Part shown: positions 1 through 12,352 of the stretch, one piece after another
Numbering within the stretch: position 1 is the stretch's first letter
Layout: each line of letters starts with the position of its first letter
Assembly: GCF_021155765.1 (NCBI RefSeq)
Contig: NC_060114.1
Coordinates: forward strand, 14,827,501-14,891,500
Length of the DNA stretch: 64,000 nt
Source of the DNA: Diprion similis
Taxonomy: Eukaryota > Arthropoda > Insecta > Hymenoptera > Diprionidae
Direction of reading: 5' to 3'
Position numbers and translations under genes: made by a program
Notes under the pieces: generated by a model
Seen by the model: only the letters and a program-made list of their open reading frames with translations
Databases searched by the model: none
Told to the model about the DNA's origin: nothing

Positions 1-250
1 TTGACATTGACAACATTATGACGTCACGCGGAATTCGACTTTCTATATCTTTGTTAATAAACATTGAATTGAAAAAAGAAAAAATATACGTTAATTATTT
101 TTCGACATTCTATCTGACGATACTAATGAAATTTTATCAAAGATAATGCATTTCCTCGTTATATAGTATTTGCGTTACATTTGTAGTGATTATAATAATA
201 CTTAGCTCAATCGTTATTATTCTTTCAAAAATGCATCGTTTATTGGACAG
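1..250. other. AT-rich left edge, intron of the coiled-coil gene
   Basis: No coding sequence is visible here. The stretch ends in an AG (tattggacag) that serves as acceptor for the first exon seen in the window. The in-frame ATG at 231 hits a stop within eleven codons, so it is not a start. The preceding exons of the gene must lie left of the window. Confidence 0.5.
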
Positions 251-3125
251 AGTACAAGACTAGCAATGCAACTTTAAAACAAGAATTGGAGAGCAAGGCC
301 ACCAAATTGAAGACTATGGTGAAAGAAATACATGGTCGGAAAAAAAGAGTTGAAGAACTGAAAAACACCCAGAAAGAGTAAATTTTTACTTCAACTACAA
401 ATGCAGTGCTCCGTTTACATCTGCTGCTTGTCTTAAAAGAAAAATATTACTGCACCAATTTTACTATCTATACTTACGAATAAATACATAAATAGCTCAA
501 CAGCCCCTTAAATTTTTTTTTAACAGCCTGGACCAGTCCAACACAGAATTAACTCTCTACGCATCAAAGTTGAAGGCAGATTTGGAGGCGTATGAGAAAG
601 AGAACATCAGACTTCGTAACGAGCACCAGGAAGTCCTCGACAAAGCCGATGCTAAGTGGGAAATGTACAAGGTAAAATAAATATGAATTTACTACTTTGG
701 GAATCTCATTTCTCTGCCAATTTTCTAAAAATAATTCCATTCGGATAATTTTGTAACAAAATATTTAAGATGAACCGTTTATCTGTCCAGGCAAAGTACG
801 AAGAGCGGCCAATGGTCAAATTGATGAGGCAGGAAGAAGGCAATTTAAAAAAATCCAAGATTGAGCTGATGGTCAAGCAGAATAAGCTAATGGAACTGAA
901 AAAAATTATTGCAACACGCGAATCAATTCACATAAAACAGAGGAATTGCCTTGTAATAGAATGTGCGAACATATATAAGGAAGCTGAATCCGAAACAGTG
1001 AAAATGCGTGCTGCATTGAGCGCTCAAACCGAGCTGCAGGAAAAAATAAAGCAGCAGGCAACAATGGTAAGCAGCTCCTTATTTCATCATCTTGTATAGT
1101 TATTTAAGACATTTAAGAAAAGTCTGGAAAACTTTAAAAGAAGTTATTGATAACAATCGTTTACTCCATCAAATTATCAGTGTATCATTTCACTGTTTAA
1201 TCATTTCTTTTACAGATAAAAGAGTTTGAGGATGAACAAAAGGAGAAGTCAAGAATGTCGCAAGAACAATTAGCAGGTGGCAAAATTGCAAAAAGAGATT
1301 TTAATTACACTATGTCACAATTCGAGCGTATTAAAATCCCTCCCAAAAGTGTTCCACCAACTTTTCCTGACTGGTGGAACGATAAATCAGGTAAATGTAT
1401 TGAATCGTCTCGTAACAACATTTTGTGGTAACATTTTATCGGGCAGTATTAAAATATGAAAGCCCCAATAGAGGAGTTGAACCTTTTTAATACGACTGTC
1501 TTGTGCTACAATTTGTGGCAACTTCAACAATGTTCTTCATGATCTTCCATATTTTAACCTTTTATCCTCCTTTATAGACAGCATTTCCATTACCAGCTCA
1601 ATGATCGATGCGCTAACTGAGCCAGCTGCACAGCTGCAACTAGCCGATGTAACGAATACTGAAGTACCTGAAGCTAGACAGTCACCTAATCCTCAACAGA
1701 GTAATAGTCAAAATACAGATGCTCCTTGCTTTGCAGAATCGAATGAACAAATAATCTCTGGTACGCATAAATAATCTAAGTAATAATTAATACTTTGTAT
1801 TTAGTTGTGTTTCGGTGATATGCCCTGAAGAGAACTTGTATAAATATAAACATCCTTATGTCTTGCAGGATATCCTTATGAAATTGAAACACTCTGTTCA
1901 AATTTTGAAAGTTTCAATCAATGTTATTCTTTTTTTTTATGCATAATTGCACTCGATTGCAGATGTTGAAAAGGGTCAAGCTGCGGCGGTTGACCCGGAT
2001 GTAATCAACCCCTCAAGAAAAGCTTCCAAAGATACGGTCCATAGGAGAATATGTGAGGGGTCAGAGATACTAAACGAGGGAAATATTCAACCAAGTCAGA
2101 TTAGAGGACAAAATTTTAACGACGAAAAGACAGAGGAAGAAGGAAATGGTGTGGGGCAATGGTGAATAAACCTTATATACATTCTTCACGTTTAGCGACT
2201 GATAAATTGTTGAGGGCCATTTAAATTTCTGTAACATAAGCATTCCTTGTGTAAATTTTTGCAAGTATTGTTCATCGCATGGCAAAACAATCATTAACAC
2301 AAACCTACTGTACATAGAATTTTTTCGGAAAGTTTTTAAACATTTATTTTCTTGAATATGGAATATATTTTTTTCGTTATACTCATTTCACGTACAGCAA
2401 TAACAATCAGAAAATTCTGACTAGGGTCAACTTGGATTCCCTCGATTATTGTACACACGAAGAACCTGAGCCGAAGCGGCCAAAGATAACCAGCATTTCA
2501 TCTGTCAAGTTTAACATCCCCCCGAAGATGACGGAGTATTCAAAGTGTAAGCAACAGCCTCCACCATCGCCAACCTTGTCTCATATGGATTCGATATCCG
2601 AATGTAGCTGGAGGCCGAAGCAATGTGAGTCTAACATATTCTAACTAGCAAAAGAAAAATCTCTAATTTCTTATGAGATTCATCAAGTTAAATTAGTTTA
2701 ATCTATTTAATGTAGTTTAACCATAGCTTTGTTACATTTTCTAGATGATTCAATTCTCAACTGTGATCAGGCATCGCAGCAATCTGCGGATACAATGGAG
2801 CGATTTCGTTTAATGCTGTCACCGCAACCGAGTCTAAACGAGAGTGAAGACCAGCACTCAGAAAGGGGAAATTCACAACAGACCCCTCAACTATCTAGAT
2901 CTGCATTTCTCATAGGCGAAATCCGTGCAGGTATTTATGTATCAATTATGTTATTCGCATATTCGGTTACAGGACATATGCAGTAGTTAGAATATTCTAA
3001 ATAGTGAAGACTGATTCCTTTCTATTTTTCAATCAGCACCTTCGCCTTTTATCGACATAAGCAACAAGGAGACAGCGTCAACACCTCGTGGAAATAAGAG
3101 CAAATTTTCTCTCAATATGTTTTAA
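251..3125 (+). CDS. Unidentified coiled-coil protein, 3' part of a multi-exon gene
   Basis: Nine exons join in one frame: 251-377, 527-671, 791-1066, 1216-1390, 1578-1760, 1963-2161, 2398-2624, 2745-2930 and 3037-3125, each bounded by GT and AG with compatible phases; the stop is TAA at 3123. About 535 residues are present and the 5' end is missing. The first four exons are rich in Lys, Glu, Leu and Gln with heptad-like spacing, so they probably form a long coiled coil. A short segment rich in Pro and Trp follows (PPTFPDWWNDKS, around 1360-1387). The remainder is Ser/Pro/Gln-rich and looks disordered, with a basic patch EPKRPK and a motif FRLMLSP. I do not recognise the family. A structural, cytoskeletal, centrosomal or meiotic role would fit the composition, but nothing proves it. 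The joined frame through eight introns makes the gene model itself fairly secure. Confidence 0.75.
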
Positions 3126-5690
3126 AGGTAAACAATAACCATTAGAGTTCAGCATATCAAGATGTAATGACCTCAGATGGACATTGTATATGTAAACAAT
3201 TAATCAATGTCTTACATATTCTTCGACTCCCTAATTTTTTCACTAATTTAATCGCAATGATATTTTATTTGAGCCAGTTACCTATTGGGTATCATACTTT
3301 AATACTAGTTTATAATGGTACTGTTTGTTACCATGTTGTAATAGTGTCATTACAATTGTTGATCGACAGTATATAGTTGAATTATTGAGAGGTCGATTAT
3401 TCTTTGTAACAATGACTGATACTACTTTGAAGTAATTCAAAGTATAATACGCCTAACTTACTACTACTAAATCCACCGTGTGTTCTATTCTTTATTATTT
3501 ATAGAAGTTCCATCCATTAAAGTTTAGAAATTAATCAACAGAAATTACAAATATGCAATAAGCACTTGTAATTTACTACTAAATCTAAATACCTCGAGTT
3601 AAATTTAGATGAAAAATGATATCATTGTCTTTTACCAGATGTTATGTCTAGAAATTTCACATGTGAATTCAGTGACAATAAATTACTACATTTATAATTA
3701 ATAATACAGTGGATTTCTCGTTCTAGTTTATGAATCCTTCGACTATACTCCAGGTACAAATTGTAGCACTATACGTCAGCGCACGTATAACTTACACGGA
3801 CGATTATGTTGTTAGACGAAGAGACAAGCATCATATGTGTATCATACCCACCCATACTACTACTAATTAATTATGTAGACTGTTGTATATCCTGATTAGT
3901 CTAGTGTAAATGAAATACACGCCGCGACCTTTACCGCACATATTCTAGACTTGCACTAGGCCGGCTAGGCTGGCCGCTTTCTTTTATAATTTAGAGAGGA
4001 GCGTGTGAATTCGTACATCGCTCACGGTGGCTGCGAAATGTTCTTACGATACACGTTAATTGTTATAAACTTTTTCATTTTTTTTTTTTTTTTTTTTTTT
4101 TTATAACAATTTGTTTTACAAATATTCTCTTACTCAAACTTTTACCGACTGTAATATCCGATTTTTATTTAATTATATTTATACAATAGATTTGGTGGTA
4201 CTTGATTTATTAAGACGACCGCTTGGGAATACAATTTATAACAAATTCAAGATAAGTGCAATACTAAATCACGAACTCTATAATGATTATTAATATTTTC
4301 ATTGCCATGATAATATGCATTAAAAGTACAGGGGGAAAAAGGAATTCCAGCTTACTTCTTTAGAAAAATTACGTGTCACTTACAATATCGATTACAAAAG
4401 TAAACATAGATTTAAATGTTTTTTACGATTACTAAATTCTTTCGCGCATTATTTTTAATATTACAAGTGCTATCATTCAAGATATGTCGAGAGACGATTC
4501 TTTATCACTGATATCAATGCTGGAATTTGCGATTCTAATAATATACATATATTAATTTTCTCCTTGTACTATTCGATCAAGCCATGTGATTATATAGAAA
4601 CGAGAACAACAATTACGATAGTCTCTGTACTCTTGAGATTACAACGTGTATATAGATATGTATAACGCCACTGTACGGTAACATGCATATTTTCATTCTA
4701 TCAACCGTTATGCGATCTGGATCGGTCTTTTTTCTGCGCATTTTCGTTTTCCGTTCTCGCGTTCAGACTTTTAACTCACATATAACTGCAATTTTTTTTA
4801 TCTACATTCTTCGGCATCCTCCCCCTTAGAAGAAAATATATACGTAAACTCAATCGAGCAAATTAATTACTCCGAGATCCTTAGGTCAACGACAGTAAAA
4901 CATTAACTGACTATTACACTTGACGTTGTTGATTAGTTATTCGCAGTGTTGTAGTTAATTATTTAAAAGAGTTTGGATCTTTTTAATCATCAATTATAAT
5001 TCGTAGTACAACCCCAGTTGTGAATTTAATTTTAATAAATCAATTCCAGATCATAGAGATCTCAATTTCAAATGAGCCAAAGAAAAATGAAACGAAACGA
5101 AATCGTTATTTGCAAACTAATAACAGTTCCCGATTTCCCTATCCTGAGAAATAAAAAACGATATTATTTACTCTTTACTCCTAATAAATCTTACAGTTAA
5201 CGCACTTCGCATATGATCTACGAATAAAAATTCCAAGAATTTTCGTTCTTCTTTTCTTTAACACTCATCGTTATACGAACATTCTTTTGATTTGATTTTG
5301 ATATTGTCTTACTTCTTTTTCACCTCTGGCAAACTATATTGTATAGGGTAAAATACGAATCAAAGAAACAGCCCGCGGTATGTAAGTACGTAAATCAGAT
5401 ATTCGTCTATAAATTCTATACCGCTATACCATATTACGACGTTATTGCATACATTCGCACGAATTCATACCTCTGTCGTTATTTTTCACACTGTTTGCAA
5501 AAGTGTGATAAAGCAACGAGCTGTGTATAATGAAACAAATATATAGTTAGGTACGTGATAAGTTAGTTATACATACGTTATACCTATCTATATTACAATA
5601 TTCGAGGATAAGCAAGAAAAATTTAAAAAAACGTATTCGAACGAAAAAGAGTTAGTTGTTTACTTTTCGCATAAAAAATAGATTATAAAA
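3126..5690. other. AT-rich 3' UTR and intergenic stretch
   Basis: The 3' end of the coiled-coil gene probably lies within the first 600 bases; an AATAAA is present near 3678. A poly(T) run occupies about 4078-4102. The rest is AT-rich, with short open frames that have no splice or composition support. I see no gene. Confidence 0.5.
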
Positions 5691-5699
5691 AACAGAGAT

Positions 5700-6537
5700 C
5701 AACACTTTTTCCCACTCCAGTTCCTGCACCCACACGTCCATATATTAACTTTACGTACTCTCCCTCTCTCTCTCTCTCTCTCCACTTCTCTATCTCTATA
5801 TCTATCTCGGCAAGAGATTCCAGCATTCCAAGGAGTCGTTCGATCCGACTCGATAATAATTATTCTTCTCCCGCGGGTCTCCTCGATCCTAGGGCGGGGT
5901 GTCGGTTCCTTGCCGTCCCCTGCATCCCCGTCGTTTCTCTCTTTCTCAACGCAGCTCACAGAGCCCGCGTTGATACCTGTAGATTTACCTACACCCATAT
6001 AACTCACCAGCGTTCTATGTATGAATGTACATACCAACTCTTGGGGGCACGCTGTTCTCGCGTGTCCCGAGTCCCATTCCTCGGCAGAAGGGGGAGGGAG
6101 AGGTGTTTACCTCGGGCGCTGAAGACAGAGAGAGAGAGAGAGAGAGTGAGAGGGGGGGGGGGGGGGAGGAGGGAGAAAGGGGGAGAGAGAGAGAGAGAGA
6201 GAGCGAGGAAGAGAGGAAGGGATATTACCCCTACCGACGAAAAGCACCTGTTGCGCTCGCCCTGGCGACTCCGGCGCAACCTGGGCTCCTCAGTAGAGTG
6301 CAGAAACTGCGCATGTTATCATCCTCTCGGTGCGTTATTGTTTGACGCTAAGGTGCAGCGGCAGGAATAGCAGGAGGTAATTTTTCCGTGTATGATGTTA
6401 TTGGTACCGCGTTTGTCGTCGGAAGCCGGTAATCTGCAGCGAGCCCTGAAACCAGACAAATCTCAGAACGAGTGTATAAGTGACAGTATGTCGTGCAGGT
6501 AGAAACGACTAAGGAAGTTTCGATCTACCCGTACGTG

Positions 6538-6568
<31 letters not shown>

Positions 6569-6927
6569 ATTCGAATTCGAATCCGGTGCAACGGTTTTTC
6601 CTTCGCGCCATGGTCACGTGCTACGTGCAGCCGAACGCGCTGCAGTGATTGATCGACGGTTCGAATCTTGATGGTTTAAAATTACTTACATGTGCGCGTC
6701 GTTGTGATCCTCGAATCTCCAAATACCGCCCCGCGGCTACCGGTGTCCAATAGATGTGATAAACTCGGTCCGTTTGCGAAAACTTGAGAAACGTTTTCAG
6801 CCGCTAAAATAGAGCCGCGTATCGCGACATGTCGGTGTCCGTTTATTCAAAAAGCTGATACAGGTGCAGCGGATCTACTACAAGATAACAACGAGGTCAG
6901 ATTTGCCGCGAGGTGACGACGCTTATC
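5700..6927 (+). promoter_or_regulatory. GC/CpG-rich promoter and 5' UTR region of the PDZ gene
   Basis: Base composition rises sharply here compared with the AT-rich flanks. The segment contains CT/GA microsatellites (5761-5781, 6129-6146, 6183-6204), a G-run near 6153-6167 and a (TTG)n tract at 6538-6567. It lies immediately upstream of the first coding exon of the membrane PDZ gene, so it is the likely promoter plus untranslated leader. A possible leader intron ends at the AG at 6862-6863, just before the exon containing the ATG. Open frames across the GA tracts on both strands are low-complexity artefacts. The transcription start cannot be placed by eye. Confidence 0.4.
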
Positions 6928-9900
6928 ATGGACTCGGGGGATGGAAATACGGATCCTACCTGCTTCGGCAGCGGCAGCATTGCCGGGGCTGTTATCGGCA
7001 CTTTCTTAACAACGATTTTACTCTTGGCTGTTGCTGCCTTGTTCTACAGACAGTGGAGGAGACACAAGGGTGAGTTTAGATTGAAGTTAGTTGCTTAACG
7101 TTTCGTAACGATTCATGCTGAGGAAAAAGCGTTGGTTCGCGATTTTGGAATTGACTGAAGTTCAGTAAACGGTGATTAAACAAAACACACTCGTATTTCA
7201 AAATCTTAGTTCCACAAGAATCATTGTAAAATTTAAAAAAAAAAGTCATTTTCCCCCCTAATGTTTCATCACGATAACGTTACTAACTTCACACTCGTGT
7301 TTGCATCATATTGAAATTAGTAACGTTATCGTATCGATTCATGCTGATGAAAAACCGTTGTTTTGAGATTTTCGCATTGCCTGAAATTTAGTAAACCGAA
7401 ACAAAACTAAACACACTCATATTTGGAAATCTTGATTCAATAAAAATCATTGTAAAATTAAGAAAATAGTGATGTTTTCCCCGATATTTCGTTACAATAA
7501 CGTTACTAACTTTAACCTCGTGAGTTTCGCGCAGATATCGATCGTTCACCAAACATCCGCAGCTACTTCGTGAATTCTTCCTGCAATTTGTCCGATAATC
7601 AAGGTTTTCTGAAATCAAGAAATTTTCATTGAATAACACGTTAATTACACACTTTGATATACGGTCTTCACCATGGATGTATGTGTTATTATAATGGGCG
7701 AACTTGTTCCGGAATGGGCGATCGTTATCCGAAAAACCATCTTCAAATTTTATACACGTAAAAACACTACAGTTAATGAAAACTTTAACTTTCGTAACTT
7801 CCTTAGCTCTCCATATTTTTTAGTTTAAAAACGTAACAGGAAAAAAATCGGAAATTATTAGTTTTACTAATTACACGCAGTAATGAATCTGTTGCCCGGC
7901 GTATAAAAATCTAGAATACAGACTGTTGACTATTTCTGTATCTGTAAGTTTGACTGTTTGAACAGAAAAGCGTGCTTCCAAAATATTTTGAGCAACAGGT
8001 AACAGATCGAACATTTGTCATAACCAGAAACTGCCTTTTCCGTGCCATTTCATCCTATATAAGAATCGCAGTGTATATACGGTACAGTAACTATAATGAA
8101 ATGATTTGCGAATGAAATAAAATTGTCGATAAAACATGTAGCTATGAAATACTATGATGAAAAATATTCTGTTATAATAATCCGACAATTCGAGTCACAA
8201 GGAAAACAGTGAATTGCAATATTCCGAAGAGACCAACATCGACGTCTCGCAAATGTTACGAAGTGTGAACGCAGGTTTGCGATTTCATGCGAAAGTGGGT
8301 TGCAGCTGTGGAAATTTTCTTTTTTTTTTTTTTTTTTTTTTTATTTCATATTAACCAGGAAAAGGAAAGAAGAACTCGAAGTTAGTTCGGCGAATGATGA
8401 GGAATCTAATTCACACGATTAAAATCGGAAGTATGTCGACCAATAGACCTGAATTTCTTTCAAACAGACGGACGTCGCCTGCCGCGTAAGAGTCTGTAAA
8501 CAGATTTGTATCCGTTTAGCCCGAAACCGGAAGGGTTTCCTAGAAGGGAATAAAATTCCCCGAATGGATGAAAAATGCATTCTGTGTAAATGCGATCGGT
8601 AATGAATAAAAATTGAATACATGAACATACACAGTACATGTATATACATATTTGAGAGAAGAAATGACGAGATGTTACACTTATCACATAATGCATGTAC
8701 ATACACTGAGCTAAGGAATTTTTATTGCCGTAAAAACATCGAGTCGTTGGAATTGCGTAAGCAGCGCGTGATATACTCAGGTGTTCAAATGTATCCGAAT
8801 TAAAACTGCCTGATAGAATTATGACGAAACAGCGAAATCGGTTGTATTATAAAAATATCGCGCATGACTAGCAGATTCATGCGTGATCAATATCCTCGTA
8901 TGGGGCAGGTATTCGAACAATTACGATTAGAAAAGAGGAAAAAAAGAAAAAGAAAAAGAAAAGCGCACGTCCTCGTTCCCGTCCTCGTCAGCGTCGGATA
9001 CATGGTCGCTTTTAACGACCTCAAACGTCACGATTTACGCTGGACTGATGCAGCGCAGCAGCAGAAGCAGCCTGAGGCCTGAATAAACGATGAAAGTCGA
9101 ATTCGCAGGAGCGCCGCGATCGGCCTCGTGATATATGTGTCCACATGCATACCGCCTGTGTGAAAATACTGTTAAACATAACTGGGTATAATTTATGCAT
9201 TTCAAAACGCTAAACAAATTACATTACGTAAAGATATGGGGAATTCCATGTGAACCCGACCAACGTCTGACCCTCAATATGATTTCTGATCTTGTTTAAA
9301 AAATTTTCTACAGTTATCCTAACTCCGAAATGGTGCCTTGAATTTTTTCAGATTTTTTATTCCACTGCTCAAGTATTTATCAATTTTGGGAATGATTTTG
9401 AAAAGGATTTATTTTAAAAACACTGTATTTTCTATTCTGAACATTTCAAGACCGAGCCCATAATGGACCAATCATTTTCTTTTTTATTTCTTGTCAGCAC
9501 TTTCTATTTCTTCATTTGTCTAAAAAATTCTTTGAATCGTTTGGAAATTTCCGAACAATACTTTAAACTGCTATTTTCACTAAGAATATTTCTAGGTCGG
9601 TTCCATTATGGAGCGATATTTGTCTTTTTCGCACATGCAACGTTTTTTTATCGACTTTAAAATGAAAATGGTCTAGAATTGTTCTGAGTGAAGAATAGAA
9701 GTTTGGAGAATTTTTTGGAAATTTTTGAACCGTTGAAACAATTTTTTGGTTGATCAAAAAAATTAAAAGTGATGAAGAAAAATAGAAAAAAATCACCCCT
9801 TTATGGCCCGGTGTTGAAATATTTGGAAAATAATATACAGTTTTAAGAACCTTTTAGAATCTTAAAAAAAGTCCCTTTCAAAACCGATCTCAATATTTAT

Positions 9901-12312
9901 AAATAATTGACCAGTTGAATGAAAAATCCGAAAACTGGTGAGAGTCAGACGTTAGTTGGGTTCGCATGAAGTCCCCCGTATATAGAGAGGAGTGAATTGG
10001 AATGAAACAAGAAGCCGAAAAAGGCTGTTGATATACAGGTGAATCACCTTCAGGCACGAACCGATCGCTGATCTGATTCCATTTCCTCTCAGGCCCCTCA
10101 CTTTAGAGAAAAGAAGTCTTTTCTGTCGCACGAATGAAGGATATTCCGAGATAATTTTTTTTTCTCAAGACACGTGCAGTTTTAATCTAAAAAAACCGTC
10201 TCTGCACGATTAATACAATCTGCATTTTTCTCTTGAAAAGTTGAAACCAGGATAAAGTTAGTAACGTTAACGTATCGAAACGTTAAAACAAAAAAAAAAA
10301 AAAAAAGAATTACTATTTCGCATCTTTTAGTGAAGAAGTTGAATTTACAAAATCTGAAATTTTTGATGCTGTATTAACGGTTTGCCAAAGTTCAAGTATG
10401 TAATCCTAAAGTTGCGAAACAACGACTTTTTCTGAAGATGCATCATTGCAATAATGTTACAAAATTCAGCCTGACGAGTTGAAGGCCTTGACCAATGTGA
10501 TGACGAGCCCGAAATGACAATTTTTTCATGTTTATCGATACCTAAGAACGATCAATTGCCGATAATTTATGTATAAACTGAAAAGAACTTGGGAATGGTG
10601 ACCGTGGTTCGTATCAGTGCAGACACCGTTGTCGGAGGCGTCAAAAATTATATTCTCCTAACCGTTGTAGCTGGGGCAAGATTCTAGAGTCAATAAACTC
10701 TTAACACTTATCTGTGAAATATCTACTACATTTTCTCATAAGCGTTCCGAGACGCGCTTGCGTACAACTGCAGGATGCAAACGTCACGAAATACCAGCGA
10801 GTTAACGGTTGAGAGAAGGATTAATGTTCATTTCTTAATAATCTTAATCCTACGCTGCTGTGATGCACAATAGGATATTCGGCACGTGTATATGCGAAAT
10901 CCGAATGACCTGAAAATCGATAATTATTTGCGATTAACAATAAACCAGATAGAAAATCTTTTGTTTTACAAGTAAAAAGAAACTGTATTTGGAAGTATCA
11001 AGAGAAAAATTCCAAAACTCGTGTATAAATGATGGGAGTAATTTCAACGAGTATGATCATTGATAATTACAAGAAAATTTATCATTTTATTTTCCTCTCC
11101 CCTTCCCTTCACCGCGAAGTTACGCACTCACGCACGTTTTCATACATTAGTGCGTACCGGCCAACACTCAGGAACACGAATGCATGTAATCTATCTGCTT
11201 TTTGGTCTCTCTGCGAAGAAACGAACGAACGAACGAACGAACGAACGAACGAACGAAGCAACGGAGGAACGAAGGCCTTTAGAAAGTGCGGCTTGGTTGG
11301 CCCAGCTTCGGCTGCGATGCTGGCAGGTCATTGAGTCTGATATACCTATGGATATCCCATGCAGCACCACCACCACCACCACCACCACTACCACCACCAC
11401 TAGCCTCGGTATGCCGCTTCTGCGCTGTTGCGTGAGCTAGGGACCCCCTTGGGCCCAACAAGGCCCCGCAATAAGCGTAAGGCCCACGTGATACCAATAG
11501 GTACGTCCATGTGTATTATACATATGTGTGACACAATATTTGCGGCGCCAATCGATGGATACGCTGACATGATTATCCCCGGACACCCGGGAATTCACCG
11601 ATTTGTTTATCGTATTTGTCGTAATTTACCGAAAAAAAGAACGAAATGCTGATGAAGACTTTTTGGATTCCAATGTTTTTTAGAACAGTTTTCAGACATC
11701 TTTAGAAGTCCAGAATTGTATAATTGATAATAATTGTAATAACAATATCAATGGTCATTGAATGTACCGATATTCCCAAATTTCGACAAAAGAATGAAGA
11801 AAGAAGTCAAAATAAAAATCAGAAAATAAAGAGCTAAAGCATAACAAAAATGAGGATGAAGGAATGGGCGAGTGACTATAATTACGAAAACACATAATAA
11901 GCATACAAGAAAAACGAAAACGTAATCTCAGACTTGATTACACACTTCTGAAGAGTATGAAAAAAACTTCGTAGAAGTCCCACAGCCGAGTAAGTTATTT
12001 GTGCCAAACAAAAGTAGAATCATAAATACCGCGGTGAGGAATTAACTCAAGTACGTGGAAAACCGTCTCATTTCATTACTCATATATACACATATTACGA
12101 GAGTAATAGTAATATTATCGTTGGAAAAACAACGCGAAACAGCGGAAAAAACCTTATTTCGAAAAGAGGGAATAACGCCTCCTCCATGGGTAACCACCAT
12201 TATTGGTATACTATATGGCCCATATCCTTCCGCACTTCAGGGTTTATAGGCACGTCTTGAAGCAGATAGATCGATAGAATATACATATTATATATCGTAT
12301 ATCATATATATT

Positions 12313-12352
<40 letters not shown>

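Noticed and set aside
6017-6370. Overlapping open frames on both strands across 6.0-6.4 kb
   Set aside because: They run over GA/CT microsatellites and a G run, giving Arg/Glu or Ser/Leu low-complexity peptides; no splice support.
11029-11497. Several open frames near 11.0-11.5 kb
   Set aside because: They depend on the (ACGA)n and (CAC)n tracts, which stay open in many frames.
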